Assembly (NCBI GenBank): GCA_964400165.1
Contig: CAYNSX010000001.1
Coordinates: 1-64,000 of the forward strand
Source of the DNA: CAYNSX01 sp964400165
Lineage (GTDB): Bacteria; Armatimonadota; Hebobacteria; CAYNSX01
Length of the DNA stretch: 64,000 nucleotides
Direction: 5' to 3'
Part shown: piece by piece, positions 1 through 7,554 of the stretch
Layout: each line of letters starts with the position of its first letter
How positions within the stretch are numbered: position 1 is the stretch's first letter
Position numbers and translations under genes: made by a program
Notes under the pieces: model-generated
Seen by the model: the letters and a program-made list of their open reading frames with translations, nothing else
Database searches by the model: none
What the model was told of the DNA's origin: nothing

Positions 1-117
1 GGCCAGGGCCGCGCCGCCGACCAGTGCCGCCGCTGGGCGGGCACGCTCAACGAATTCGAAGAGGATTACTTGCGCCGCCGCCAAGCGGAGTGGGAACCGG
101 CGGCACAGTCGAACTGA
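1..117 (+). CDS. C-terminal end of an unidentified protein (partial)
   Basis: An open frame enters from the left edge and runs 38 codons to a TGA at 115-117. The visible tail is hydrophilic and rich in Arg, Glu and Gln (it contains RRWAGTLNEFEEDYLRRR). No family can be named from this fragment. Its stop overlaps the ATG of the next gene (TGATG), so the two are probably cotranscribed and translationally coupled. Confidence 0.55.
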   Translation, partial: GQGRAADQCRRWAGTLNEFEEDYLRRRQAEWEPAAQSN

Positions 118-815
118 TGCCGCCGCCCGCCACCCACCGAGTCGCCGACCCGCGCACCGGCGCCGCTGTCGAAGTGGTTGTCGAGACGCTCGTCTTGAGT
201 CACTTCTTCTCGAACTGCTACCTCGTCGTGCTGCCGAAGAGCGGTCGGGTCCTCGTCATCGACCCCTCCGAAGCGCGGGCGGTCTTCGACCGCCTGCAGA
301 GCCGCGGCTGGACCGCGGCGGGCATCGTCGTCACGCACGGGCACCTTGACCATTCCGGCGGAGCGCTGGCGTTGCGCCGCCTGACCGGGGCGCCCGTGGC
401 GATGCACCGCGAAGACGCCGGTTACCTGACCAATGTCGAGTGGGCGCGCACAATGGGCTTCGAGATCGAGGCCGGCGAACCCGACCGCCTGCTGGCCGAG
501 GGCGATGAGGTCGTCCTCGATGGCGGCGACGAGCGCGTCGTTTTCCGTGTCCTGTTCACTCCCGGCCACAGCCCCGGGCACATTACGCTGGTCACCGACG
601 GCTTTTGCTTTCCCGGCGATGTCCTGTTCGCCGGCGGCGTCGGGCGCGTTGATTTTCCCGGCGGTTCGGCTGCGGCGCTAAAGCGGTCGATTGAAGAACG
701 CCTGCTGACGCTCCCTGACGACACGGTCGTCTATCCCGGCCACGGCGCTCCGACCACCATCGGCGCCGAGCGCCGCAGCAATCCGTTCCTGACCGGCGCC
801 CTCGACATCGGCTAG
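117..815 (+). CDS. MBL-fold metallohydrolase (glyoxalase II-like)
   Basis: A 232-residue metallo-beta-lactamase-fold hydrolase of the hydroxyacylglutathione-hydrolase-like group. The metal-binding signature THGHLDHSGG is at about residues 77-86; the downstream metal ligands are seen in TPGHSPGH, in FPGDVLFAGG and in the terminal YPGHG. The segment FSNCYLVV..VLVIDP is the usual N-terminal strand pair of this group. The ATG at 117 overlaps the preceding stop; longer upstream in-frame starts would run through the end of that gene and are rejected. The substrate cannot be deduced; small thioester or lactone hydrolysis in the cytoplasm is typical of the family. Confidence 0.85.
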   Translation: MPPPATHRVADPRTGAAVEVVVETLVLSHFFSNCYLVVLPKSGRVLVIDPSEARAVFDRLQSRGWTAAGIVVTHGHLDHSGGALALRRLTGAPVAMHREDAGYLTNVEWARTMGFEIEAGEPDRLLAEGDEVVLDGGDERVVFRVLFTPGHSPGHITLVTDGFCFPGDVLFAGGVGRVDFPGGSAAALKRSIEERLLTLPDDTVVYPGHGAPTTIGAERRSNPFLTGALDIG

Positions 816-830
816 CGAACTGTCTTCCGC

Positions 831-899
831 CCCTCCCCGTAAACGGGGAGGGGGCTTGTCCCCCGAAGCCTTGGCGAAGGGGGATGGGGATGGGGTCCC
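831..899. repeat. Palindromic repeat, family A
   Basis: A near-perfect palindrome CCCTCCCCG-TAAA-CGGGGAGGG at 831-852, followed by a stretch containing a CTTCGCCAAGGCTTCG-type module in reverse orientation and a G-rich run. The same modules recur at about 2738, 36883, 37683, 44400-45012, 47520 and 57855-58205. It could also act as the transcript end of the MBL gene, but no clear T-run follows. Confidence 0.7.
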
Positions 900-959
900 A
901 GGCGTTTGCGCTATGAACTAGATGACAGCATTCCCTGCTTCACTTCATCTATCCGGCGG

Positions 960-965
960 TATAAT
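960..965 (+). promoter_or_regulatory. Probable -10 box of the Lrp-PLP operon
   Basis: A perfect TATAAT lies 30 bp before the chosen ATG at 996 in an otherwise GC-rich region. No convincing -35 is seen at 16-18 bp spacing (the closest is TTCACT at 939-944). This box supports the start at 996 rather than upstream in-frame starts that would place the promoter inside the gene. Confidence 0.5.
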
Positions 966-995
966 CAACTGCCTTCCTTTGATTGGACGGCAGAT

Positions 996-1529
996 ATGCC
1001 ACGGAAGAGAGCCTCCCGCACGAATGGCACCGCGCCCCGCGGTCGCTCCGCGCCCGCGGCTTTCGACGCCACCGACCGCCGCCTGCTCGCGCTCCTGCAG
1101 GAAGACAGTCGCATCTCGAACGCCGACCTCGCCAGCCGCATCGGCCTCTCCGCGTCGCCGACGCTGGCCCGCGTCCGTAAACTAGAAGAATCCGGAGTCG
1201 TCACCCGCTACACGGCGCTGCTCGATGCGCGCAAGGTCGGCTACGGCGCGCTCGCCTTCGTGCGCGTTGCCATCGCGCTGCACCGCAAAAACGCCATCCG
1301 CGAATTCGAGCAGGCCGTTCACCGCATGCCCGGTGTCGTCGAGTGCTATCACATCACCGGCGATGCCGATTACCTGCTCAAGGTCGTCGTGCGCGACATC
1401 GAGGCCTACAAGGACTTCATCATCAACCATCTGACCGCGCTGCCCGGTGTCCGCCGCGTCAACACCAGTTTCGTCCTCTCCGCTGTCGCCTCGCACAAAC
1501 CGCTCAAAATCCCGGAGCATGCGCCATGA
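996..1529 (+). CDS. Lrp/AsnC-family transcriptional regulator
   Basis: A 177-residue regulator. After a basic N-terminal tail (MPRKRASRTNG) comes a winged helix (FDATDRRLLALLQEDSRISNADLASRIGLSASPTLARVRKLEE), then the alpha/beta RAM ligand-binding domain ending in VRRVNTSFVLSAV. The family binds amino acids and controls amino-acid metabolism, often autoregulating. Its stop overlaps the ATG of the downstream PLP enzyme (ATGA), so it probably senses the substrate or product of that enzyme. The start at 996 follows the TATAAT at 960. Confidence 0.9.
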   Translation: MPRKRASRTNGTAPRGRSAPAAFDATDRRLLALLQEDSRISNADLASRIGLSASPTLARVRKLEESGVVTRYTALLDARKVGYGALAFVRVAIALHRKNAIREFEQAVHRMPGVVECYHITGDADYLLKVVVRDIEAYKDFIINHLTALPGVRRVNTSFVLSAVASHKPLKIPEHAP

Positions 1530-2719
1530 CCCCCGCCGGCCCGCACGACCGCGATCTCGTTCCGCCCGTCCATCACACCGTCACCTTCACCCTCGACGAC
1601 GAGGCGCTGACCGGCCGGGCCGGCGTCGAGTCGCGCTTCGATCCGGTTTACACGCGGCACGGCAACCCGACCCTCTGGGAATTGCAGGAGGCGCTCGCCG
1701 CGCTCGAAGGCGCCGAGTCGGCGCAAGTGTTCGCTTCGGGGATGGCGGCGATTTCCACAACACTGCTGACGCTGCTCAAGGCCGGCGACCGCCTGATTTC
1801 GACCAACGACATCTACGGCGGCAGCGACGGCCTGCTGCGCGCTGAACTGCCGCGCTTCGGCATCGAAGTGGTGCGCGTCGACCCGACCGATTTCAATGCG
1901 CTCGCCGCCGCTGCGACGCCCAACACCCGCGCCTTCTGTTTCGAGTCGGTCTCGAACCCGCTGCTCAAGGTGATGGACCTGCGGCGGCTGGTCGCGCTCG
2001 CGCAGTCGGTCGGCGCACACACCATCCTCGACAACACCTTCGTGACACCGCAGCACTGCCGCCCGCTAGATCTCGGCATTGACCTCGTCGTGCACAGTCT
2101 GACCAAGTACCTCTCCGGGCACTCTGATGTCATCGCCGGCTGCGTCTCCGGGCGCCGCGACCTGGTCGACCGCATCTGGCTCGCTTCGACGCACTTCGGC
2201 GGCGTGCTCGACCCGGGCGCCGCCGCGCTGGTGCGCCGCGGCCTGCGCACCTTCGCGCTGCGCATGGCGCAGCACGAGACGAACGCGCACGCCGTCGCCG
2301 CCCTGCTCGAGCAGCACCCCTCCGTCGCGCAGGTGCGCTACACCGGCTTGCCATCGCATCCGCAGCACCGCCTCGCCGCGTCGCAATTCCGCGGCTACGG
2401 GGGGATGATGAACTTCACCCTGCGCGGTGGCGCCGACGCGGCGAGCGCGTTCTTGCGCTCCGTGGCCGTCGTGCGCCACGCCGTCAGTCTCGGCGGCGTC
2501 CAGTCGCTCGCCTGCCAGCCCTGGAACTCCACGCACTCCGCGATGCCCGAGGCCGAGCGCCGGACGCTGGGCATCGTCCCCGGCCTCATCCGCCTGTCGG
2601 TCGGGTGCGAGGACACGCAAGTGCTGCTCGACGACCTCGCCGCCGCGCTCGCCGCCGCCTTCGCCACCCACGCCAACGGCAAGCACGCTCCTTCGCCTCG
2701 CCTCGAACCCGCCCGCTGA
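1526..2719 (+). CDS. Cys/Met-metabolism PLP enzyme (cystathionine gamma-synthase/lyase type)
   Basis: A 397-residue member of the trans-sulfuration fold-type I PLP family. YTRHGNPT (cofactor phosphate region), FASGMAAIS, LDNTF and the Schiff-base segment HSLTKYLSGHSD with Lys at about residue 194 are all present. The family covers cystathionine gamma-synthase, beta/gamma-lyases, methionine gamma-lyase and O-acyl-homoserine sulfhydrylases; the exact reaction is not separable by eye. The overlap with the Lrp gene suggests amino-acid-responsive expression, which fits a catabolic lyase slightly better than a biosynthetic enzyme (inference). Confidence 0.88.
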   Translation: MTPAGPHDRDLVPPVHHTVTFTLDDEALTGRAGVESRFDPVYTRHGNPTLWELQEALAALEGAESAQVFASGMAAISTTLLTLLKAGDRLISTNDIYGGSDGLLRAELPRFGIEVVRVDPTDFNALAAAATPNTRAFCFESVSNPLLKVMDLRRLVALAQSVGAHTILDNTFVTPQHCRPLDLGIDLVVHSLTKYLSGHSDVIAGCVSGRRDLVDRIWLASTHFGGVLDPGAAALVRRGLRTFALRMAQHETNAHAVAALLEQHPSVAQVRYTGLPSHPQHRLAASQFRGYGGMMNFTLRGGADAASAFLRSVAVVRHAVSLGGVQSLACQPWNSTHSAMPEAERRTLGIVPGLIRLSVGCEDTQVLLDDLAAALAAAFATHANGKHAPSPRLEPAR

Positions 2720-2737
2720 CCAGGCAAAGCATCGGAC

Positions 2738-2816
2738 TCCCCTCCCCGTAAACGGGGAGGGGCGGGGAGTGGGGTTGCAGTTGTTTGCCCCCTTCCCCGC
2801 GCGCGGGGAAGGGTTG
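2738..2816. repeat. Two adjacent family A palindromes
   Basis: The first palindrome, CCCCTCCCCG-TAAA-CGGGGAGGGG, is nearly identical to that at 831. The second, CCCTTCCCCGCG-CGCGGGGAAGGG at 2791-2814, has no loop. They follow the stop of the PLP gene closely and may help end its transcript. At 2884-2910 a separate short motif (inverse of GTGACGGGGAAAGTGTC) recurs at about 42345-42367. Confidence 0.65.
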
Positions 2817-2917
2817 GGAATGGGGTTCGCCACGCGCCTGTGACAGGAGGACTGCACTTCACTCCTCCTTGACGCCATCCCACTGACCCCCGACACTTTC
2901 CCCGTCACCCGATTCGC

Positions 2918-2992
2918 GGGCCCGTAGCTCAGAGGCAGAGCACCGCCCTCATAAGGCGAGGGACCCTGGTTCGACTCCAGGCGGGCCCACCA
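2918..2992 (+). tRNA. tRNA with CAT anticodon (Met or lysidine-modified Ile)
   Basis: A complete cloverleaf: acceptor GGGCCCG pairs with CGGGCCC; D-stem GCTC/GAGC; anticodon arm CGCC-CTCATAA-GGCG with CAT at 2950-2952; T-arm CCTGG-TTCGACT-CCAGG; encoded CCA end at 2990-2992. The perfect G1-C72 pair and the lack of three consecutive GC pairs ending the anticodon stem exclude an initiator tRNA. Elongator tRNA-Met and tRNA-Ile2 (C34 modified to lysidine) share this anticodon and are not separated here. Confidence 0.93.
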
Positions 2993-3000
2993 CCGCAAAA

Positions 3001-3073
3001 CGAAGGAAGCGAGGAAACGAGGAAATGAGGATTTGTTAACAGACCTTGCTTCCTCGTTTCCTTGTTTCCTCGC
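3001..3073. repeat. Purine/pyrimidine inverted repeat, family B
   Basis: Two long imperfect arms: GAGGAAACGAGGAAATGAGG on the left and the complementary CTTCCTCGTTTCCTTGTTTCC block on the right, with an AT-rich centre (TTTGTTAACAG). Similar GAGGAAAC-AAGGAAAC strings occur at 44822-44850, 45026-45056, 49362-49388 and, in altered form, 52370-52465. It ends only a few bases before the start codon of the next gene, so it forms that gene's leader. Confidence 0.7.
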
Positions 3074-3079
3074 CCTTGA

Positions 3080-3877
3080 ATGACCAGCACATCCATTCGC
3101 GGAGTCAATCTTGCCTTCGACCGCGCCGGCGACGGCCGCGAACTCGTCCTCTTCCTCCACGGCGTCGGCTCCGACCGCACCGCCTGGGCAGAGCAGGTGC
3201 GCTTCTTCGCCGAGAACGGCTACACCGCGGTCGCGCTCGACTGCCGCGGGCACGGCGACTCGGAAATCGCGCGGGACATCACGCTCGAAGACTTCGCACA
3301 GGACGCCGCCGAACTGATCCGCGCTCTCGGCTTTGAGCGCGCGCACTGGGTCGGGCTCTCGATGGGCGGCGTCGTCGCGCTGCACGCGTGCCGCAGCCGC
3401 CCCGAGACCATCGCCTCGCTCGTCCTCGCCAACACCTTCGCGCACTTCCCCGACTCCGCGGCGCTCCTCGACCGCATGCAGTTCGCACTGCACACACGCC
3501 CGCTCGCCGACATCGCCCGCGACCGCATCCCGCTTGCCTTCGGCGCTCCGCCCGCGCCGGACATTCTCGAAACCGCCATCGCCGCGATGGCGCGCAAGAA
3601 CCCCCGCGCCTACTGGCAGTCCTGGGTCGCCACCTGGACGCCCGACTTCCGCGCCGACCTGCCGCGCATCGCCTGCCTCACCCTCGTCCTCGCCGGCAAC
3701 GCCGACCGCATCACGCCCCTCCCCCTTTCCGAAGAACTCGCCGCCGGCATCCCGGGCGCCCGACTCGTCGTCCTTGACGGCGCCGGCCACCTCTCCAACC
3801 TCGACCGCCCCGCCGCCTTCAACGCCGCCGTCCTGGAATTCCTGCGCGCCGAGCAGACCGCACCGCCCCCCTGGTAG
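3080..3877 (+). CDS. Alpha/beta-fold hydrolase
   Basis: A 265-residue alpha/beta hydrolase of the 3-oxoadipate enol-lactonase/esterase-like group. The oxyanion region is LFLHGVGSDRTAW, the nucleophile elbow GLSMGG has Ser94, the acid is probably in AGNADRITP, and the catalytic His is in GAGHLSNLDRP. No signal peptide is present, so it is cytoplasmic. The ATG sits directly after a family B inverted repeat and no strong ribosome-binding site is visible. The substrate is unknown; there are no pathway neighbours to help. Confidence 0.85.
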   Translation: MTSTSIRGVNLAFDRAGDGRELVLFLHGVGSDRTAWAEQVRFFAENGYTAVALDCRGHGDSEIARDITLEDFAQDAAELIRALGFERAHWVGLSMGGVVALHACRSRPETIASLVLANTFAHFPDSAALLDRMQFALHTRPLADIARDRIPLAFGAPPAPDILETAIAAMARKNPRAYWQSWVATWTPDFRADLPRIACLTLVLAGNADRITPLPLSEELAAGIPGARLVVLDGAGHLSNLDRPAAFNAAVLEFLRAEQTAPPPW

Positions 3878-3943
3878 GAAACAGAGGTCAATGCGGCTAA
3901 TCTGCCGCTGGCAACCCGGCGCCGAGGAGGGAGAGGCCAGCGC

Positions 3944-6739
3944 GTGCGCTGCAGCGGTTGCGGGTTGGAGAACCCGTCCGGGACGATTACCTGCAGCGGG
4001 TGTGGGGCCCCGCTGGGTCTTGACGCGTCTCCGGAGTCCTTTCGGCTGATCACTTGTCTCTCCGCGGACATTTCCGGGTTCAGTCTCCTTGCGCAGCAGA
4101 CCGATGTCGAGGAATTGCATTTCCTCTCTCGCCGCTACCTCGATACTCTGAAGCAGGTCATCGCCGCGCACGGCGGCGCCGTCGGCGCCACCACCGGCGA
4201 CGGCTTGTTCGCCGTCTTTGGCTGGCCGAGCAGCCACGGCGATGATGCCGTGCGGGCCGTGCGCGCCGCGCTCGAGTTCCAATCGCGCCTCCGCACCGAA
4301 CTCCCCCCGCTCGCCGAACAGGTCCGCATCGGCATCGCCAGCGGCCGCTGCGTCGTCGGCGCGCTGGCCACCGATGTCACCGGCGAGGCGGTCATCCTGG
4401 CGAAGCGCCTGGAAACCGCGGCGGAGCCCGGCCAAGTGCTCGTCAGCGAAGAAACCAGTCGGCAGAGCCGCACCGCTTTCCAATTCGCCGACGGCGCGCC
4501 GCTCACGCTGAAGGGCATCGCGCGGCCGGTGACCGCGCGCGCAGTCGTTGGGGCGCTCGCCGCGCCCGCCGCGCCGTCGCGGCCCCTGGTGGGCCGCGCT
4601 GCCGAATTGACCGCGCTCCGAGAAGCCCTCGCCGGCTTCGTCAACGGGCGCGGCGGCTTTGCCTGTATCGGTGGGGCGCCGGGGATTGGAAAGACGCGCC
4701 TGCTGTGGCAAGTGCGGCAGGACGCCGCGGCACTGGGCCTGCGGGCGTGCATCGCTCGGCACACGGAGACACCCGCCCCCGCTCCCTACGCCGCGTTCCG
4801 CCAGTTGTTGCGCGACTTATGCGGCGCCGCGCCCGATGCGCCCGCCGAGGCCACCCAGGCCGCGCTCGTCGCCTTCCTGCAACGCCTCGGGCCCGACCTG
4901 TCGGCGTGGACCGACCTGCTCGCCGACCTGCTCAGCCCGGCGCCCGAGACCATTGCGCCCAGCGAGAGCGTCAGCCGCCAGCGGGCGCTGCACGAAGCCA
5001 TTCGGCGCGTCTTCCTCGCCGCCGCCGCGGCGGAACGCGCCGTCTTCTTCATCGAGGACCTGCACTGGGCGGACCGAGCCACCGTGGACGCGCTCGGCAT
5101 GTTGGCCGAAGTCTGTCGCCACACGCCGCTGCTCTTCATCACCACCTACCGCTCCGAGTTTGACGGCCGGGCGCGCGCCTGGAACCCCACCCTGCGGCTG
5201 GCGCTCGAGCCGCTGCCCGATGCCGACAGCGCCGAACTGCTCACGGACCTCGAAGGGGCAGTGCTCCCGAGCGGGCGCCTCGCCGACGACGCCCGGGCGC
5301 GGCTGATTGAAGTCGCCGGAGGCAACCCATTTTTCTTGGATGAACTCCTGCGCCATTCGGTTGAGTCGGGACAGTTGAGCCAAGAGAGCGGCGCCTGGCG
5401 GTGGACGGCAGACGCGCCGGCCGACATTCCCCAGACCGTGCAGGCCACCATCGAGGCCCGCCTCGACCTCCTGCCGGAATCAGGGAGGCGAGTCCTCGCC
5501 ACCGCCGCGGTTGCCGGCCGGGCCTTCCCGGTGCGACTGCTCGAGCGCCTGCTCGGCGAGCGCACCGACCTGGCGAACGAACTGGCCCAGTTGCAGCGCC
5601 TGGACTTCGTGCGCGAAGTCGCCTACCTGCCGGAAGTGGTGATGGTCTTCAAGCACGCCGTCACGCGGGAGGTTGCCTATGGCGCCCTGCTCCGCTTCCA
5701 GCGCCAGCGCCTGCACCGCGAAGTGGCGGAGGCCACCGAAGCCCTCTGGCCCGACCAGTTGACCGAACGCGCCGAAGCACTCGCCCACCATTACCGCGAA
5801 GCCCGCGAGCCACTGAAAGCCGCCGAGTACCTAAATACCGCCGGCGTTCGGGCCGCCGGCCTGTTCGACGACGAGGCCGCGCACACGCGCCTGCGCGACG
5901 CGCTGGAACTGCTCGAAACGATGGAAACGCAAGACAGTCACGCAGTCCTCTCGATGCGCGCGCGGCTCGACAACAACACGGCTGTCCTCTTGCTACGGCG
6001 CGGCGAGATGGCCGAGGCCGTCCCGCGACTGCTCACAACGATTAGCGCCCTCGAAACCCTCGGCGACTTCGACAACTTGGCCGACGCTTTGGTCAATGTC
6101 GCCACGCCGCTCGTGCAACTCGGCCGGCTGGACGAGGCCGAATTGGCCGCACAACGCGCCCGCGGCCTCGGTGACGAACGAGACCTGCCGATCCCCATCG
6201 CCGCCAGCGCCGACATCCTCGGGATGGTCGCCCGCCGCCGCGGCCGGTTCGCGCAAGCGCGCACCCTGCTGACCGAAGCCGCGGAGCGATTCCACGCGCT
6301 CGGCGAGACCGAAGCCGAAATCTCGTCTTGCTGTGAACTCGCGCTCGCGGTGCTAGCGCTAGGCGACTCGAGTGCCGCACTCGAGCACGCGGCGCGTGCG
6401 CTGGCGGACGCCGAGAACTTAGCGCAGCCCTCAATCTTGCAGCAGCCGCTGTTGGCGTGCGCGGAGATTGCCCTGGCTTCAGGCCGGGGCCGCGACGCCG
6501 AACGCATCCTGGATCGCCTGGAACCCACGCTGGCAGTCTCGCCCAACCGGCTCTTCGCGGCCCAGGCGTCCCGTCTGCGCGGGCGCTGGCATGCCGCCCG
6601 CGGCGCCCGCGAGGCGGCGCGCTCGGCCTACGAAGACGCACTGGCCCGTTTCGCTGCCCTCCAGGCGCAATTCGACCTCGCCGCAACGCGTCGTGAATTC
6701 GACGAACTCCCAACACCGTCGGCAGGTATCAGGCAGTAG
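3944..6739 (+). CDS. Zinc ribbon-class III cyclase-AAA ATPase-TPR signalling protein
   Basis: A 931-residue multidomain protein starting with GTG behind a strong AGGAGGGAG. Residues 3-20 are a double CxxC zinc ribbon (CSGCG..CSGCG). About 33-190 is a class III nucleotide cyclase domain with metal Asp in LSADISGFSLLAQ and in TTGDGLFAVFGW. About 210-500 is a STAND/AAA-like ATPase with Walker A GGAPGIGKTRL and Walker B VFFIEDLHWAD. The rest is TPR-like helical repeats. The layout matches the adenylate/guanylate cyclase-ATPase-TPR family, thought to be signal-integrating cyclases or regulators; whether this one makes cAMP is unproven. No partner gene is adjacent. Confidence 0.85.
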   Translation: MRCSGCGLENPSGTITCSGCGAPLGLDASPESFRLITCLSADISGFSLLAQQTDVEELHFLSRRYLDTLKQVIAAHGGAVGATTGDGLFAVFGWPSSHGDDAVRAVRAALEFQSRLRTELPPLAEQVRIGIASGRCVVGALATDVTGEAVILAKRLETAAEPGQVLVSEETSRQSRTAFQFADGAPLTLKGIARPVTARAVVGALAAPAAPSRPLVGRAAELTALREALAGFVNGRGGFACIGGAPGIGKTRLLWQVRQDAAALGLRACIARHTETPAPAPYAAFRQLLRDLCGAAPDAPAEATQAALVAFLQRLGPDLSAWTDLLADLLSPAPETIAPSESVSRQRALHEAIRRVFLAAAAAERAVFFIEDLHWADRATVDALGMLAEVCRHTPLLFITTYRSEFDGRARAWNPTLRLALEPLPDADSAELLTDLEGAVLPSGRLADDARARLIEVAGGNPFFLDELLRHSVESGQLSQESGAWRWTADAPADIPQTVQATIEARLDLLPESGRRVLATAAVAGRAFPVRLLERLLGERTDLANELAQLQRLDFVREVAYLPEVVMVFKHAVTREVAYGALLRFQRQRLHREVAEATEALWPDQLTERAEALAHHYREAREPLKAAEYLNTAGVRAAGLFDDEAAHTRLRDALELLETMETQDSHAVLSMRARLDNNTAVLLLRRGEMAEAVPRLLTTISALETLGDFDNLADALVNVATPLVQLGRLDEAELAAQRARGLGDERDLPIPIAASADILGMVARRRGRFAQARTLLTEAAERFHALGETEAEISSCCELALAVLALGDSSAALEHAARALADAENLAQPSILQQPLLACAEIALASGRGRDAERILDRLEPTLAVSPNRLFAAQASRLRGRWHAARGAREAARSAYEDALARFAALQAQFDLAATRREFDELPTPSAGIRQ

Positions 6740-6897
6740 GTCGAACCGCCGTACCGCGAAAGGCCGAGGGCGGGCTGGCAGCGGCGGGTGGGTTAAAGAG
6801 GGGCTGGACAGGGGGCGCCGAAGGACGGTCGCGGGGGCCTCGCGTCCCACAAAACTCGGGCGTCGGCCAGCATTAGCGCTCAAAGTGGAGGATGTCC

Positions 6898-7098
6898 GTG
6901 GCTAAGATTCCAATGCAGAAGGGCGGCAATGCCAAGTTCCGCAAGGACCATCGTGGCCACAAGATCTTCTCGCAGACACACTCAATCAAGCATGGCAAGT
7001 TTCGCAAAGTCCTTGTACTTATCTGCGTAGGAGAAAGAAGCGTACCGCACGCCAAAAGCGCGGGTGTGATTCCGGCGTGGGCGAAGATGATGCCATGA
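6898..7098 (+). CDS. Small basic protein of unknown function (66 aa)
   Basis: A GTG start at 6898 with GGAGG at 6887-6891 and 6-bp spacing; an ATG at 6892 lies too close to that site. The product is rich in Lys, Gly and His in its first half (KGGNAKFRKDHRGHKIF) with a hydrophobic patch VLVLICV near the middle. No family is recognised. Codon usage is less GC-rich than in neighbours. Its TGA overlaps the ATG of the next small frame (ATGA at 7095-7098), the first of two such links leading to a radical SAM gene. Confidence 0.45.
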   Translation: MAKIPMQKGGNAKFRKDHRGHKIFSQTHSIKHGKFRKVLVLICVGERSVPHAKSAGVIPAWAKMMP

Positions 7099-7253
7099 GG
7101 CCCGGTAACCAGTGTCAAACGCCAAGGAATTCCCCTGAGGGAGGCACTGCCTCTAACAAAGCGTCGTACAGCAAGCACTGTGGATACCCATCGGGGCATC
7201 GCCTCAACGCTGGCCGTTTCACCCCATCGCTGCGCAAGGAGGAGACACGATGA
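7095..7253 (+). CDS. Very small ORF (52 aa) between two small genes
   Basis: A 52-residue frame whose ATG overlaps the stop of the gene before (ATGA) and whose TGA overlaps the ATG of the gene after (ATGA at 7250-7253). The product is polar, with two Cys and many Ser, Asn, Gly and Arg (it includes GTASNKASYSKHCGYPSGH). No family is recognised. No strong ribosome-binding site precedes it, so it would depend on coupling. It is supported only by the double overlap and could be chance. Confidence 0.35.
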   Translation: MRPGNQCQTPRNSPEGGTASNKASYSKHCGYPSGHRLNAGRFTPSLRKEETR

Positions 7254-7540
7254 GTGACTTTCCCGAAGACAAGGACCCGGATGCTCTCAATTTCAAGAAA
7301 GTCCACAAGCAAGCCGATCACGACTATCACCGCTATGCGGAGAACATCAGCCCCATCAAGGCCCGCGTACTCCTCAAATGTTACACCGGTCCCCACGGCC
7401 ATCCTCGCCGACATGCGTTTGGCGACCCTCCACCTCCAGAGTGGTCGAAGTTCATTGATGGGCAAGTCGACATTGTTCCCGCCAAGACTGCCCGAAAGAC
7501 AAAGCCGAGACAATCTCCAGGTAGAAAGTCTAGAAAGTAG
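7250..7540 (+). CDS. Small hypothetical protein next to a radical SAM gene (96 aa)
   Basis: A strong AAGGAGGAG at 7236-7244 precedes the ATG at 7250. The product starts acidic (MSDFPEDKDPDALNFKKVH) and ends Pro- and Lys/Arg-rich; the central part ARVLLKCYTGPHGHPRRHAFGDPPPPEW has one Cys and several His, Gly and Pro. The radical SAM gene starts 14 bp after its stop. That position and the leader-like acidic N-terminus make it a candidate substrate or recognition protein for the enzyme, but no known precursor motif is seen. Confidence 0.6.
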   Translation: MSDFPEDKDPDALNFKKVHKQADHDYHRYAENISPIKARVLLKCYTGPHGHPRRHAFGDPPPPEWSKFIDGQVDIVPAKTARKTKPRQSPGRKSRK

Positions 7541-7554
7541 CAGCCTGGAGGGCC

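Noticed and set aside
24..116. Longer N-terminus for the MBL hydrolase
   Set aside because: It would overlap almost all of the visible preceding gene; the ATG at 117 gives the normal family start and a TGATG junction.
2066..4762. A very long minus-strand open frame (about 898 codons)
   Set aside because: It runs antisense to the PLP enzyme, tRNA, hydrolase and cyclase genes; its product is low-complexity Gly/Arg/Glu/Ala sequence typical of GC-rich shadow frames.
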